From a virus, in IMG/VR virus record IMGVR_UViG_3300027963_000024, positions 1 through 33,529 of that record: a stretch of 33,529 nucleotides of DNA, one strand, 5' to 3'. Positions 9,447 to 17,953 of this stretch are shown piece by piece. The position numbers and the translations under genes are program-made. The notes beneath the pieces are model-generated. The model searched no databases. It had not been told where the DNA came from and saw only the letters and a list, made by a program, of their open reading frames with translations. Numbering within the stretch: the stretch's first letter is position 1; each line of letters opens with the position of its first letter.

Positions 9447-10133
9447 TTATTTATTCGTTATTGTTTTGTAAGCTGGGGCAAAAGAATTGACCAAAGTTGC
9501 ATCGGCAAGAATGCCGCCGGTCTTGCGAGCAGATGAGCCAGCAAAGGCGAGCTGGCCAGCTTGGCCTCTTGCGCTGTACAGGTTAAGCATGTTCTGGTAG
9601 TCAGTGGACTCCAACATGGCGCTGGCATCCTCAAAGCCCATCACCCGCGCAGTCAGCGCGTTCAGGTCAGATATACCAACATCGCGCATGGTTGCAGCCA
9701 CGTTTTCTCGCTGCACTCCAAAGTTTGATCCCTCGCCAACCACAACGCCGCTTGCAGCAGCTCTTGCACGTATAGCTGCATTTGTAACCCTCATGTTCTT
9801 AAGCAAACTATTGCCAGCAATGGTGTAGTTTTGTGCTTCCATGTCTGCGCGTTTTAATGTGCGTCCAGCTTGGACAGCGGCATATTGCTCAGACATGTCA
9901 GCGCGAACTTGAGCCACGGCCAGCGTGTCACGGGACTGAAGCAAGTAACTTGTTTGCTGATTAATTGCAGCAGCTTTTGCCGCTTCAGATGCGCCATATG
10001 CAGACAGTATCCCGGCTCCAGCTACTACTTGACCCGCAGATGGCAGATAGCCCGGCTTCATAGCTGGATCAAACCCGCTTGTTGCGTAGGGGACTAAACC
10101 GTAAGAAAGTGAGTTTGATGTATCTACAGCCAT
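9447..10133 (-). CDS. Small internal virion protein (gp14-like)
   Basis: The ATG at 10133, two bases past the upstream stop, has an AGGG about 8 bases before it; the frame stays open further but without a better signal. The 228-residue product has a Gly/Ala-rich N-terminal segment (GQVVAGAGILSAYGASEAAKAAA, split across about 34-56). A long helical region with AVQAGRTLKRADMEAQNYTI and ASGVVVGEGSNFGVQ follows. That pattern of hydrophobic segment, Gln-rich helix and GxxxGxGSN turn is common in T7 gp14-type internal proteins, which seed the channel in the outer membrane. Position directly after the tail tube genes supports this. Confidence 0.7.
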   Translation of the reverse strand: MAVDTSNSLSYGLVPYATSGFDPAMKPGYLPSAGQVVAGAGILSAYGASEAAKAAAINQQTSYLLQSRDTLAVAQVRADMSEQYAAVQAGRTLKRADMEAQNYTIAGNSLLKNMRVTNAAIRARAAASGVVVGEGSNFGVQRENVAATMRDVGISDLNALTARVMGFEDASAMLESTDYQNMLNLYSARGQAGQLAFAGSSARKTGGILADATLVNSFAPAYKTITNK

Positions 10134-10134
10134 G

Positions 10135-12120
10135 TCATGTCCCTGAGAAAACCGCGACGCGGTAGTCCAATCCAAGCAGGTTCATCTTGACCGGCAAGTC
10201 TTGGGATACCTCAATGAATTGCTCGCGGCTGTAGCCAAGCACACCGTTAACGCGCTTGATGCCTGTGAACTCTGGTATGGGATCATCCAGCATGGGGTTG
10301 TCAAAAAGTCTGAAAGCCACCGGCTGGTTGTTGATGATCATGTTCTGAGTCTCATTGACAACCGCACTGATCTCCACAATGCGCTTCTTAAACGACACCC
10401 GGCTGCCGGTCTGTAGCTTTACCTCGGCAGGCATGGTCTTGACGTAGACCGTGATGGGCAAGCCAACCTCGTAGCTTGTTGTGCTTGATCTGTCAAACGT
10501 AACGCTGCCGCCACCGCTTACAGTCTCGTCGCCTTGCGGCGATCCATCGCAAATCACGTTTAGCACTTCAGCTACATGCGGCAGGCCGCTGGCGGTTGCT
10601 GCGGCACCGCCAACAAAAGCGCAGTCGGTAAAGTACTCATAGCCAAACAACTCAATAAAGTATCTTGTTGTGCCATTGAACACGCGCTGGGTTACCGCAT
10701 AGATGACGTTCACATCTACACCCACATCAATGAAAAGTCCATCTGTGGTGAACTCTGACGGGCTGGTCACCTGCTGACTGCGCATGATGCTGAACACTGC
10801 CATGCTGCCGTCATCGGTGTTTGTCATCAGCAACAGGTCTGCTTCCTCGGTGCTTGATGCTCTGCGCAAAGCAATGCGCTGCGGCCCCTTGAGTAGGTGG
10901 CCAGACAGCAATGAAATTCGCTGGGTGATGTAGGTGAGCTGGGTGTCAGAGAACACAAACTCGTTAAGCGACTTGCCTTGGCGCTGTATGTAAATTGAGC
11001 CAGATTCCACAGACTGCACCCGAGTGCCGGGCTTGATGCCGTTTCTGGACACGTTCTTGAATGTGAAGGTGAGGGGGGTTACTGGGTCGGTGCCGGTCTG
11101 CGGGATATAGAACTCGCCGCCGGTGGTGAACACTTGAAAGTCCCGCGAGCTAATGATGTCGGTGATCACGTTCAAGTCACTGGTGTCAAGAGTCGCCTCA
11201 ACGGCATCATCATCCAAAGACTCTGTTGGGACAAAGTCAAAGAACAGACCGATCTTGGAACCCCAGATGGTTGATGGACGCGACTTGCTGCCACCAAAGT
11301 ACAAGCGGCCTTCGTGAAATGACACGCTACTCGGCCACCCTTTGGCAGAGCTCCACACATCAACATACCCAGCCTCAAGCTCCCAATTGCCTGATGCAAC
11401 TGCTGTGGTGTCAAAGAAAGGGTATTCGGTAATTGCCTTGACTACAGTGGTGCTGATGTACTCAATAATTCTTGCCCGACCTTGGGTGGCGACATTGACA
11501 TACTGATTGACACTACCCGCTGAAAATGCAGACGCTCCAGCTGTCAGAGTTATGTTGCCAGACACGGCGCTGGGTGTGAGCGTAGCTGCTGGGTTGGTGG
11601 CTGTTAGGGTGTACGCATATTTAGGAATAGTGTCAAAAGTGATCGTGCTTGCTGTCCACAATGAGTCAGACGCGCCGCGCACAATCTTTACCGGCTGCAA
11701 GTCGGGGTGGACAACAATCAACGTGTCAGCAGACTGAGTCCAGCACATGTCGTCCACCATAGCGCTGGTGATTGATGTGGTCAGGTAGCTGTTGCCAGTA
11801 CCGTTGATGTTGGTAACGATTGCACCATTCTTGACAACGTGCATGCGGTTATGCGTAAAGCACAGCATGTAGCTGTCAGTCACTGAAAACTGAAAAGACA
11901 CCAGCCGCACACCATTCCCAGCACTGGGAGTGCTGCTGTTTGGCAGCTCAAAGATATGCTTGGTGCCGGGTCTGCGGCGCAGGCCACCTTGGGGCTGGAT
12001 CAGTACGTTGGTGGCCTTGGCCAGTGCATTGCCGTAGGCAGCTAGGTCAACCCTTGAACGAAGCAAAGGGTCGAGCTCGCCTGTTGCGAAGTTGGTGGTG
12101 AACTCAACAAAGCGTGGCAT
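10135..12120 (-). CDS. Tail tubular protein B / tail nozzle
   Basis: The 661-residue protein begins with FTTNFATGELDPLLRSRVDLAAY and then ATNVLIQPQGGLRRRPGT. This N-terminal block is typical of podovirus tail nozzle proteins (T7 gp12 and BPP-1-type relatives). A later SSVSFHEGRLYFGGSKSRP block, about residue 264, is also characteristic. It forms the distal tail tube and the platform for the fibres. The start overlaps the stop of the tail tubular protein A gene (TGATG-type junction). Full length for the family and no truncation is evident. Confidence 0.9.
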   Translation of the reverse strand: MPRFVEFTTNFATGELDPLLRSRVDLAAYGNALAKATNVLIQPQGGLRRRPGTKHIFELPNSSTPSAGNGVRLVSFQFSVTDSYMLCFTHNRMHVVKNGAIVTNINGTGNSYLTTSITSAMVDDMCWTQSADTLIVVHPDLQPVKIVRGASDSLWTASTITFDTIPKYAYTLTATNPAATLTPSAVSGNITLTAGASAFSAGSVNQYVNVATQGRARIIEYISTTVVKAITEYPFFDTTAVASGNWELEAGYVDVWSSAKGWPSSVSFHEGRLYFGGSKSRPSTIWGSKIGLFFDFVPTESLDDDAVEATLDTSDLNVITDIISSRDFQVFTTGGEFYIPQTGTDPVTPLTFTFKNVSRNGIKPGTRVQSVESGSIYIQRQGKSLNEFVFSDTQLTYITQRISLLSGHLLKGPQRIALRRASSTEEADLLLMTNTDDGSMAVFSIMRSQQVTSPSEFTTDGLFIDVGVDVNVIYAVTQRVFNGTTRYFIELFGYEYFTDCAFVGGAAATASGLPHVAEVLNVICDGSPQGDETVSGGGSVTFDRSSTTSYEVGLPITVYVKTMPAEVKLQTGSRVSFKKRIVEISAVVNETQNMIINNQPVAFRLFDNPMLDDPIPEFTGIKRVNGVLGYSREQFIEVSQDLPVKMNLLGLDYRVAVFSGT

Positions 12121-12734
12121 CAGTTTCTCACCGCAATCAGGCTGTAGTCTTCGATTACGCGCACAGGATTGTTCTGGCCGTCGATATTCATGGCTGTGCG
12201 CAAAAAGCCGCCTCGACCATTCTCAGATGGGTCGCCTGTAGCCACACGCTGCCACTTGACAGACTTGTCTTGCTGCTCGGTAATAGCCTCGGCAATGTGC
12301 CACGCAACCATGTACTTGAGCAGCTGCACAAAGTACTGCGGCATGGCGTACTCAGGGACGCTGAACTGGTAATCAATGTAGACGCTGGTCAGGTTGGTGA
12401 GCAGCTTGTCACCTTGAATCTCCCAGTCCTTTTGCACTGGACTACCGGAGTTGGCGCTGTTGTAAACAGCGCGGGGGTTGGCCAATTTGTCGCCCGGCAG
12501 CTGATACTCATAGCGCCAGACAGTTGTTGGGGTGGTAATGAGCTGAGCCAGCTGCACCTTTTGCATACCAAAAGACCACGGGTACATGACCAAGGTGGAG
12601 TCGCGGATATCTGGATAGAGTCGGTCGCAAACGCTTGACTCGTCGGTGCCGTCATTAAAAGACGAAATAGCCTTGGCACCAATCAGGAGCAAGGCATCAG
12701 AGCAGATCGATACACCAGTGTCGCCAGCAGCCAT
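12120..12734 (-). CDS. Tail tubular protein A / adaptor (gp11-like)
   Basis: The 204-residue protein opens with SICSDALLLIGAKAISSFNDGTDES and continues with DSTLVMYPWSFGMQKVQLAQL. Both blocks are hallmarks of the podovirus tail adaptor family (T7 gp11). It forms a dodecameric ring between portal and nozzle. The length matches T7 gp11 (196 residues). The start has GAGG six bases upstream and lies just after a rho-independent terminator, so this gene opens the tail transcription unit. It is coupled to tail protein B by overlap. Confidence 0.9.
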   Translation of the reverse strand: MAAGDTGVSICSDALLLIGAKAISSFNDGTDESSVCDRLYPDIRDSTLVMYPWSFGMQKVQLAQLITTPTTVWRYEYQLPGDKLANPRAVYNSANSGSPVQKDWEIQGDKLLTNLTSVYIDYQFSVPEYAMPQYFVQLLKYMVAWHIAEAITEQQDKSVKWQRVATGDPSENGRGGFLRTAMNIDGQNNPVRVIEDYSLIAVRN

Positions 12735-12750
12735 TTAGACCTCTCAATGT

Positions 12751-12788
12751 AAGAAAGGCCATCCTCCGAGAATCCCCAGAAGATGGCC
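12751..12788 (-). terminator. Rho-independent terminator after capsid-decoration pair
   Basis: On the minus strand a stem GGCCATCTTC / GAGGATGGCC (10 bp with one G-T pair, 12-base loop) is followed directly by TTTCTT. It lies between the stop of the probable decoration gene and the start of tail tubular protein A. In T7 the main terminator sits at the same place, after the capsid gene. Confidence 0.8.
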
Positions 12789-12807
12789 CTGTTGCAGCGA
12801 TTCCGAA

Positions 12808-13089
12808 TTAATCGGTATCGGTTGCGGTTACTGTCACACCGTCAGTGATGTCAACCACAGTACCTGTGTTTGAATTCACATAAGCGGTAGACATTACAGG
12901 GGTGCCACCCGTTGCTGAGTAGCAAAAAATCAGATCGCCAACCTTGAGGATGGATGCAATCGTATTGAAATACCCAGAAGCGCGGATCACACTTTGTGCG
13001 TCAGTGCTGGTGTAGGTATAAATAGCGGGTGCATTGCCAGCCTTGGATTGGCCACCAATTGCGTTAAAGCCTGTAGATGAATATGCCAT
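12808..13089 (-). CDS. Probable capsid decoration or small head protein
   Basis: The 93-residue protein starts MAYSSTGFNAIGGQSKAGNAPAIY and contains SGYFNTIASILKVGDLIF, a pattern I recognise from many phage genomes directly downstream of the capsid gene. It is predicted to be all beta, Ser/Thr-rich and lacking charged helices, fitting a cement or decoration protein. BPP-1 has its cement protein next to the capsid protein. A strong AAGGAGA lies 6 bases before the ATG. Translated at high level with the capsid and cut off by the terminator that follows. The decoration role is inference. Confidence 0.65.
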   Translation of the reverse strand: MAYSSTGFNAIGGQSKAGNAPAIYTYTSTDAQSVIRASGYFNTIASILKVGDLIFCYSATGGTPVMSTAYVNSNTGTVVDITDGVTVTATDTD

Positions 13090-13103
13090 GTCAATCTCCT
13101 TGA

Positions 13104-13946
13104 TTAAGTTTCACGGCAGGTGATCTTGACGATACCTTCATCGTCAATCGCAACAGCGCCAGCACTGAAGACCTCGTTCACCAACCAAGATGTTTTCTCA
13201 GCGATGTAGTTGATCTCGGTTCTCATGGCAATGCCTTCACCGTAGCCAACTGCATCCTTGTGGAATGCGAAGCAGCTGCGGTCAAGTGAGCCGTCGATAG
13301 CCAAGCCGCCTTCGGAGCGATCACCCATCATGTGGAACTGGAATCCCAAGAAGGTGTTTAACTCGCCTTGCACCAGCGCTTTAACGCTGTTGAAGTCGGA
13401 GCTTGTCACGCTGGTTTCGGACAACAAGTTGGCCAAGCCATTACCGTGGATGATGATGTGGCGACCATCAGGTGGCACGTTATTCTTGTCCATCAAACGC
13501 TTAACTTCACGCAACTTTGTGATGTTCATGTTTGAGTCTGTGCCACCAATGTCATTGCTGACGGTCAAACTGGTGCTAGATGCGGTAAGTGCATCCAGAA
13601 TCATCTGATCTTGGCGACGACCCATCGCGCCAGCTACAACTTGCACCAATTCTTGGCGCTCATCGAAGTTGACCTTGGCTTGGCTGAAAATGTCAGAGTA
13701 CTCTGCTGCGTTGTAATCAGACAAAGTCAAAGTGACTGAGCTGAAAGAAACATTCAGAGGAGTGACATCGGTCTGGGGTACGCGAATAGTCGCAACACCC
13801 TTACCTACTTTAGGGAACTTAACAATTGAACCTTCGACTCCACGACGCTGGCGAACCGCCGGAACCAACATTGCCTTACCTTGAAAGGCTTGTTTGACTT
13901 CCGCGTCGAAGAGAGTAACGAAGGCATTGCTTAAAGAAATGCTCAT
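13104..13946 (-). CDS. Major capsid protein
   Basis: The 280-residue protein has the composition and order of a small HK97-fold major capsid protein. An N-terminal helix (SNAFVTLFDAEVKQAFQ) leads to an E-loop-like region around IVKFPKVGKGVATIRVPQTDVTP. A spine/P-domain helix follows (AGAMGRRQDQMILDAL, about 106-121), then DGRHIIIHGNGLANLL and a C-terminal A-domain ending in VAIDDEGIVKITCRET. It follows the scaffold gene across a terminator and a roughly 190-base leader, giving it a separate transcription unit with the next gene. No protease gene or cleavable pro-domain is seen, fitting a scaffold-dependent T7-type head. Confidence 0.88.
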   Translation of the reverse strand: MSISLSNAFVTLFDAEVKQAFQGKAMLVPAVRQRRGVEGSIVKFPKVGKGVATIRVPQTDVTPLNVSFSSVTLTLSDYNAAEYSDIFSQAKVNFDERQELVQVVAGAMGRRQDQMILDALTASSTSLTVSNDIGGTDSNMNITKLREVKRLMDKNNVPPDGRHIIIHGNGLANLLSETSVTSSDFNSVKALVQGELNTFLGFQFHMMGDRSEGGLAIDGSLDRSCFAFHKDAVGYGEGIAMRTEINYIAEKTSWLVNEVFSAGAVAIDDEGIVKITCRET

Positions 13947-14139
13947 TGGGATACCTCATTCGGTTATGAAAAAAACAGGGTTCTCGCGCCGGTAAGCCTG
14001 TAAGTCAGGGCCGATTGCTTGCTGGTATCGCCAGCCAGTCGTCTGCTTCTCGCAGTGGTTAGGGTCGGTTGCCCGGTAGGCCTTGGCCGGATTGTATGAC
14101 TTTTTTAAGAAAAGCAATAGGGGTGATTGATTGTTGTAC
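13947..14139 (-). promoter_or_regulatory. Capsid leader region with candidate promoter
   Basis: This gap of about 190 bases precedes the capsid start. On the minus strand a candidate sigma70 promoter reads TTGCTT (14112-14117), 15-base spacer, TACAAT (14091-14096); the spacer is short. GAGGT lies just before the capsid ATG. A frame ending in ...NPVFFITE at 13956 stays open through the gap but has no convincing start, so I do not call a gene. An ACAGG/CCTGT pair followed by T7 lies near 13970-14000 and may be a weak attenuator. Confidence 0.4.
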
Positions 14140-14163
14140 AAAAAAGACCCAGCCGAAGCTGGG
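14140..14163 (-). terminator. Rho-independent terminator between scaffold and capsid
   Basis: On the minus strand CCCAGC-TTCG-GCTGGG, a six-pair stem with a stable TTCG tetraloop, is followed by TC and six T residues. It ends the transcript coming from the portal-scaffold block, so capsid expression should depend on read-through or a local promoter. Confidence 0.88.
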
Positions 14164-14190
14164 CCAAAGGGCAACTGCTTGCCGTGAGAA

Positions 14191-14967
14191 TTACTTAAAG
14201 GAGTGGTCAAACATCTTTTCGACCTTCTGGCGGTAGCCTGTATCGGTCTTGTAGCGCGGATCGTTGACCATCTGATAGAGCTCATCCTTGCTGGGTGCGC
14301 CTTCAAGCGGTGCGCTTTGGGTTGGCACCCTGCCTTCATAGGCTTCGCGCACCTTCATCAGCGCGGTGATGCCGCGAGCGGTGCCGCCCATGATCTTGAA
14401 CTCTTCAAAGTCATCCTTTGACCAGACACCCTTGTTGACCAAGCCGCGAGCCCAGTCCACCATGCCGTTGACTATTGCGCCACCGTTGGGGCCGAGCTGC
14501 TTCATTTCCACCGCTGGATCGACCATGTCGCCTTGCATGATTTCTTTGGCTTGGGTTTGCAGGTTGTTGGCCAAATCATCAAACGCGGCTTGGGACAGGT
14601 TGTTTTCCTTGGCCCATGTAGACAAGGTGTTGGCTATCGGGTTGGACTCGCCTTCTTCGCCAAAGGATTTGAGGTCGTACTTGCCATCGGCTGGCGCTTT
14701 GTGTTTGCCTTGGCTGATTTGCTTGCGCAGATCCGACCAGGATTTTGCAATGCCTTCCATGTCTGGCTCGTTGGAGTCCTTCTTCCAGAAGTTCTCAGGC
14801 CAGTAGTCGGGCCGCACAAGCGGTTCATCCGGTGTCGGCGCGTCAGCTTGTACTGCCTTGTGGTCAATTTCAACCGATTGTGGGTTTATGGGTTTGGCTT
14901 CGTCACTCACTTGCACGTTGTCAAGTAGGCCGGTTGCACCGGGCTCAACTGTTGCTGTGTCTGTCAT
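14191..14967 (-). CDS. Scaffolding / capsid assembly protein
   Basis: The 258-residue acidic protein sits directly before the capsid gene. The first 60 residues are rich in Pro, Glu and Asp (disordered). Then come RPDYWPENFWKKDSNEPDMEGIAKSWSDLRKQI and ADGKYDLKSFGEEGE, both typical of T7 gp9-type scaffold proteins (the PDYxPExFW block). The C-terminal end is helical and basic (DTGYRQKVEKMFDHSFK), as expected for the capsid-binding tail of scaffolds. It acts inside the prohead and leaves before DNA filling. The start overlaps the preceding stop by ATGA. Confidence 0.88.
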   Translation of the reverse strand: MTDTATVEPGATGLLDNVQVSDEAKPINPQSVEIDHKAVQADAPTPDEPLVRPDYWPENFWKKDSNEPDMEGIAKSWSDLRKQISQGKHKAPADGKYDLKSFGEEGESNPIANTLSTWAKENNLSQAAFDDLANNLQTQAKEIMQGDMVDPAVEMKQLGPNGGAIVNGMVDWARGLVNKGVWSKDDFEEFKIMGGTARGITALMKVREAYEGRVPTQSAPLEGAPSKDELYQMVNDPRYKTDTGYRQKVEKMFDHSFK

Positions 14968-15227
14968 AGTTTCCTTGCTGTGTTGATCCGCACCTCAATG
15001 TCCCTGACCACTGTCCTTTGCCCTTCAGCAAAGAAAGCATGCGAGGGGTCTGTGCCCGGTACGGCGATGGGCACATTCACATACATGTCTCTGAGCCACT
15101 GGAGGAGCTTCTGGCCATCTTCAGAGCCAAACACCCGCAGTGTCAGCTTGGCCAAGTCTTCACGCTTTTGGTCAACCTCGCGGATATCGCTTGGTTGGCC
15201 AATGGCTTCTAGTTCGTCCCAGCTCAT
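14964..15227 (-). CDS. Bbp19-like conserved head-region protein
   Basis: The 87-residue protein contains EDLAKLTLRVFGSEDGQKLL, WLRDMYVN, and DPSHAFFAEGQRTVVRDIE. This pattern is conserved in short proteins between portal and scaffold in BPP-1-like podoviruses (Bbp19-type family, from memory). Predicted to be helical and cytosolic. Its exact role is unknown; linkage suggests head assembly or packaging. It overlaps both neighbours by ATGA junctions. Confidence 0.7.
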   Translation of the reverse strand: MSWDELEAIGQPSDIREVDQKREDLAKLTLRVFGSEDGQKLLQWLRDMYVNVPIAVPGTDPSHAFFAEGQRTVVRDIEVRINTARKL

Positions 15228-15550
15228 TTGGTAGGCGGCGGTGTAATTTCATCAGGCCCAGCAAAGGGCGACATACCTGATTTCATGCGGGATTGCGCAT
15301 GCTCATAGGCTTTGTCCATTATGGATGGCGGCATGTTGTTGAAAAAGCTTTTGCCTTTTATGTCTGTGCTTAAAAGGTAATTCAGCTCTTTTTTGGTAAG
15401 GGTTGGAACAATCAAAGGTATGTCCATCTCTTTGCCATCAATGCCTACGCCCACTGATATTTCTGTTGACACGTTGCCATCTGGGCGCTTGAGCTCACCA
15501 AAAAAACCCATGCCTTTTGCTGAGCCGTCAGGTCTGTTGCCGTAGTCCAT
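15224..15550 (-). CDS. Conserved phage protein downstream of portal
   Basis: The 108-residue protein carries GMGFFGELKRPDGN, STEISVGVGIDGKEMDIPLIVPTL split over residues about 29-52, and SRMKSGMSPFAGP near the end. These segments recur in many phages, alone or fused to larger virion proteins. No enzymatic residues are evident. It begins at a TAATG overlap with the portal stop and ends in an ATGA overlap with the next gene. A head-related accessory role is inferred from position only. Confidence 0.6.
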   Translation of the reverse strand: MDYGNRPDGSAKGMGFFGELKRPDGNVSTEISVGVGIDGKEMDIPLIVPTLTKKELNYLLSTDIKGKSFFNNMPPSIMDKAYEHAQSRMKSGMSPFAGPDEITPPPTK

Positions 15551-17166
15551 TACATTGCTCCTTGTGGTGCTGGCAGCGCAGGCATACCACCTGCACCGGC
15601 TTGTGCCTGCATGGCCATGGCTTGTGCAATTGCTTGCTGCTGCTGTTGATTGCGCATCTCTTCCATCAGAATGGCTCGCTCGGCTGCGGTGTTGCGCACA
15701 GCGGCAGGCACACCCAGCTTGTCAGCCAAGTAATCCACCAGTACGTCAGTCTTGATTGCAAGCTGGCCATCGGTGCCCAAGCTCTGGCTGATCTGCATGT
15801 ACTGCATGATTGAGTTGACCTCTTCCATGTTCTGAGCCATGGCCAGCGGAGCCACCGGGGTGACTTTGACTTCTAAGCCGTTGACCCGCAACGGCATGTC
15901 AATCAGGCCGCGCTCGTTCATGACTTCCAAGATCTTGGCCGTGACGGGGATCATGGTCTCGTTGATCAAGCGGCCAAAGGCAGAGCCAAGGTTCTGGGCC
16001 AGCTCCTTCATGCGCTCGACAATCTCGGTGGCAGACCGTGCAGACATGTTGTCGGGTGGCAGCGACTCATCCAGCAAGATCCGCTTAATACTTGCCGTCA
16101 TGTCGTTGATCACCAGCTGGCTGATATTGAAGTCGCCAGAGCGGGGCAGAGCCAGCAGGGCAGGGCCTTGGGATCCACCATTGCGAGCCACTGGGATGAT
16201 GGCACCCGGCACAATCTTGACCGTGTTGGGATTAAGCACCCCATCATCGGCGGCGGTATAGACACCGGCTACGGCTAAGGATGCGTTCTTGAGCAGCAGC
16301 TCTTTGACCTTGTTTAACGTCTTGATGTCTGGCAAAGCAGTCATCAACGGGCCACGACCGTAGATCTCGCCAGCCACTTTCATGTACCGGCTGATCACCC
16401 ACGGGCTCATCTTGCGACGGCGGTAGACAATCTCTGTCTTAGATACCTTATCAATAACGTGGTAGCAGTAGTCGCCGCGCTTGTGGTCATAGATCGTGGC
16501 CTCAAGCAATTCAATGTCATCAGTCGGCTTGTTCTCTATGCGGCGCTTTAGATCGTCTGATATATCCGCGTCTGGCCACTGGCGCTGAATGCTCTCACCC
16601 TTCATGCGCATGCGACGGTAGACGTTGTCCACTTGACCGTTGGCACCTTCCTCGTAGCTCACCAAGAACAGGGGCACGGGGATGAAGTTAAGTGGCTGCA
16701 CATCGTCGCCGGGCTGCACCATCATGCAAGCGGTGCCAACGGCCAAGTCCAGAAGAAACTCACCCATGGCGATGTCAAAGTTGGACTGGTTCAGCATGGT
16801 GAACATCTTGTCTTGGTAGACCTCAAGCACTGCTTGGGCTTGCTGCTTGCGCTCTGGCGGGATATCTGAGCCAGCTTCTAGCTTGGCCCACTTACGCTGC
16901 GGCGGGAACACCACAGACTGCAAGCGGTTGGCAAAACGCTGGGTAGAGTTGATGGCGGTAGAGTCAAAGACACGCTGCATCTTCTTAGAGCCCGTAGCGC
17001 CGCCTTCCCACACACCGTATAGCTGGCGCTGGGGCAGGGCAAACTCATAGGCATCTTGATAGAGCTGCTGGAATTCATCCTTCTTTGCTTGGGCGGCGAC
17101 CTGCCGTTTCAAGATCTGCTCTGGGGTCAGGCGCATACCGCCAAATGTGTTTTTGTCGTATTCCAT
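15550..17166 (-). CDS. Portal (head-tail connector) protein
   Basis: At 538 residues this matches the T7 gp8 / head-tail connector family in length (536 in T7). Recognisable stretches are YEFALPQRQLYG, FDSTAINSTQRFANRLQSVV (about 67-86), FPPQRKWAKLE and LLDLAVGTACMM, typical of the N-terminal and clip regions. A Gln/Ala/Met-rich tail (QQQQQAIAQAMAMQAQAG) follows. It forms the dodecameric ring through which DNA enters and leaves. I take the ATG at 17166, two bases after the upstream stop; a GTG at 17172 overlapping that stop would add two residues. Confidence 0.92.
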   Translation of the reverse strand: MEYDKNTFGGMRLTPEQILKRQVAAQAKKDEFQQLYQDAYEFALPQRQLYGVWEGGATGSKKMQRVFDSTAINSTQRFANRLQSVVFPPQRKWAKLEAGSDIPPERKQQAQAVLEVYQDKMFTMLNQSNFDIAMGEFLLDLAVGTACMMVQPGDDVQPLNFIPVPLFLVSYEEGANGQVDNVYRRMRMKGESIQRQWPDADISDDLKRRIENKPTDDIELLEATIYDHKRGDYCYHVIDKVSKTEIVYRRRKMSPWVISRYMKVAGEIYGRGPLMTALPDIKTLNKVKELLLKNASLAVAGVYTAADDGVLNPNTVKIVPGAIIPVARNGGSQGPALLALPRSGDFNISQLVINDMTASIKRILLDESLPPDNMSARSATEIVERMKELAQNLGSAFGRLINETMIPVTAKILEVMNERGLIDMPLRVNGLEVKVTPVAPLAMAQNMEEVNSIMQYMQISQSLGTDGQLAIKTDVLVDYLADKLGVPAAVRNTAAERAILMEEMRNQQQQQAIAQAMAMQAQAGAGGMPALPAPQGAM

Positions 17167-17168
17167 GA

Positions 17169-17327
17169 TCACTTCTTATCTCTGGCTGCTGCCATGTTGT
17201 CAATCAGGTTGGGATAGGGTCGGCCTGCTTTGGCAGCACGACGCATAGCGTTGCGCTTCTCGGTTGATGACATTTCCTTTGGCTTGCCAAGATCTTTGGG
17301 CCGAGGCTTGTCCCAGACTTCCTTCAT
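17169..17327 (-). CDS. Small basic conserved protein upstream of portal
   Basis: This 52-residue ORF has GGAG 8 bases before its ATG, and the ATG overlaps the previous stop (ATGA). The product is Lys/Arg-rich with AMRRAAKAGRPYPNLIDNMAA, a short motif seen in small proteins beside podovirus portal genes. It has no Cys, no membrane segment and no enzymatic motif. It might bind nucleic acid or portal, but that is a guess. Its conserved-looking motif, spacing and Shine-Dalgarno make it a real gene. Confidence 0.7.
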   Translation of the reverse strand: MKEVWDKPRPKDLGKPKEMSSTEKRNAMRRAAKAGRPYPNLIDNMAAARDKK

Positions 17328-17953
17328 GGTTTTGCTCCTGAGAGAAGTGGTCTTGCGTTTCTACGGGACACGGCACTTATTTTTGACGCTCGGCGCTCGC
17401 CTATCTCACGCTTTAACGCGCTCCCTGCTTCAGTTTTTCTGGCTTCATACTGAGTTGAGTCAAATGCAGCAATCTCTGGAGCTACTGGTATGTCGGGCGT
17501 TTTAGGTGCTTTGTCTGTAAATTTAGGAATTGGTCTTTCTTCGTAATAGGTATACGGTCGCTCAACAAATCCATACTGCATCCCAGCACCGGCACCACCT
17601 GGCCCTAAATGTGGTGAAGATGGCAAAGGCACAGGCTCAAGACGGGTTCCCTGCCTTTCAATCAAAGGATTTTTTTCTATCTCTGCAAGCAATACGTTGT
17701 AGTCATCAAGCTTCTTTTTATATGCAGTCTTCTGTGTTTCATAAGTTGGCAGCAGCGAATCTTTATAAGCTGCAATCTGCGCTTCATAGGGCTTCATTTG
17801 CTCAGTCACGCCAGCTTGGTAACCTGTGAATGCTGTTTGATATTCACCCGTAATTGAATCTAAGTTTGATTTGTATTGCTTAGCCAGCTTGCTGATATCA
17901 GATGTGCTGCGCCGAGCGATCTGGCGTTGTTTGTATTGGGGTAGTGTGGCCAT
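17324..17953 (-). CDS. Coiled-coil structural protein with C-terminal RPLLSG motif
   Basis: The 209-residue protein is Tyr/Lys/Gln-rich. Its helical region (residues about 15-95) has repeated Tyr-containing turns and probably forms a coiled coil. A Pro-rich linker (PVPLPSSPHLGPGGAGAG) follows, then a second linker and a basic end with RRNARPLLSGAKP. The R-x-x-L-L-S-G ending recurs in the next gene (RRSLLSG). Such C-terminal tags suggest docking to a shared partner in the head or ejection apparatus. No enzymatic feature is visible. Confidence 0.6.
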   Translation of the reverse strand: MATLPQYKQRQIARRSTSDISKLAKQYKSNLDSITGEYQTAFTGYQAGVTEQMKPYEAQIAAYKDSLLPTYETQKTAYKKKLDDYNVLLAEIEKNPLIERQGTRLEPVPLPSSPHLGPGGAGAGMQYGFVERPYTYYEERPIPKFTDKAPKTPDIPVAPEIAAFDSTQYEARKTEAGSALKREIGERRASKISAVSRRNARPLLSGAKP

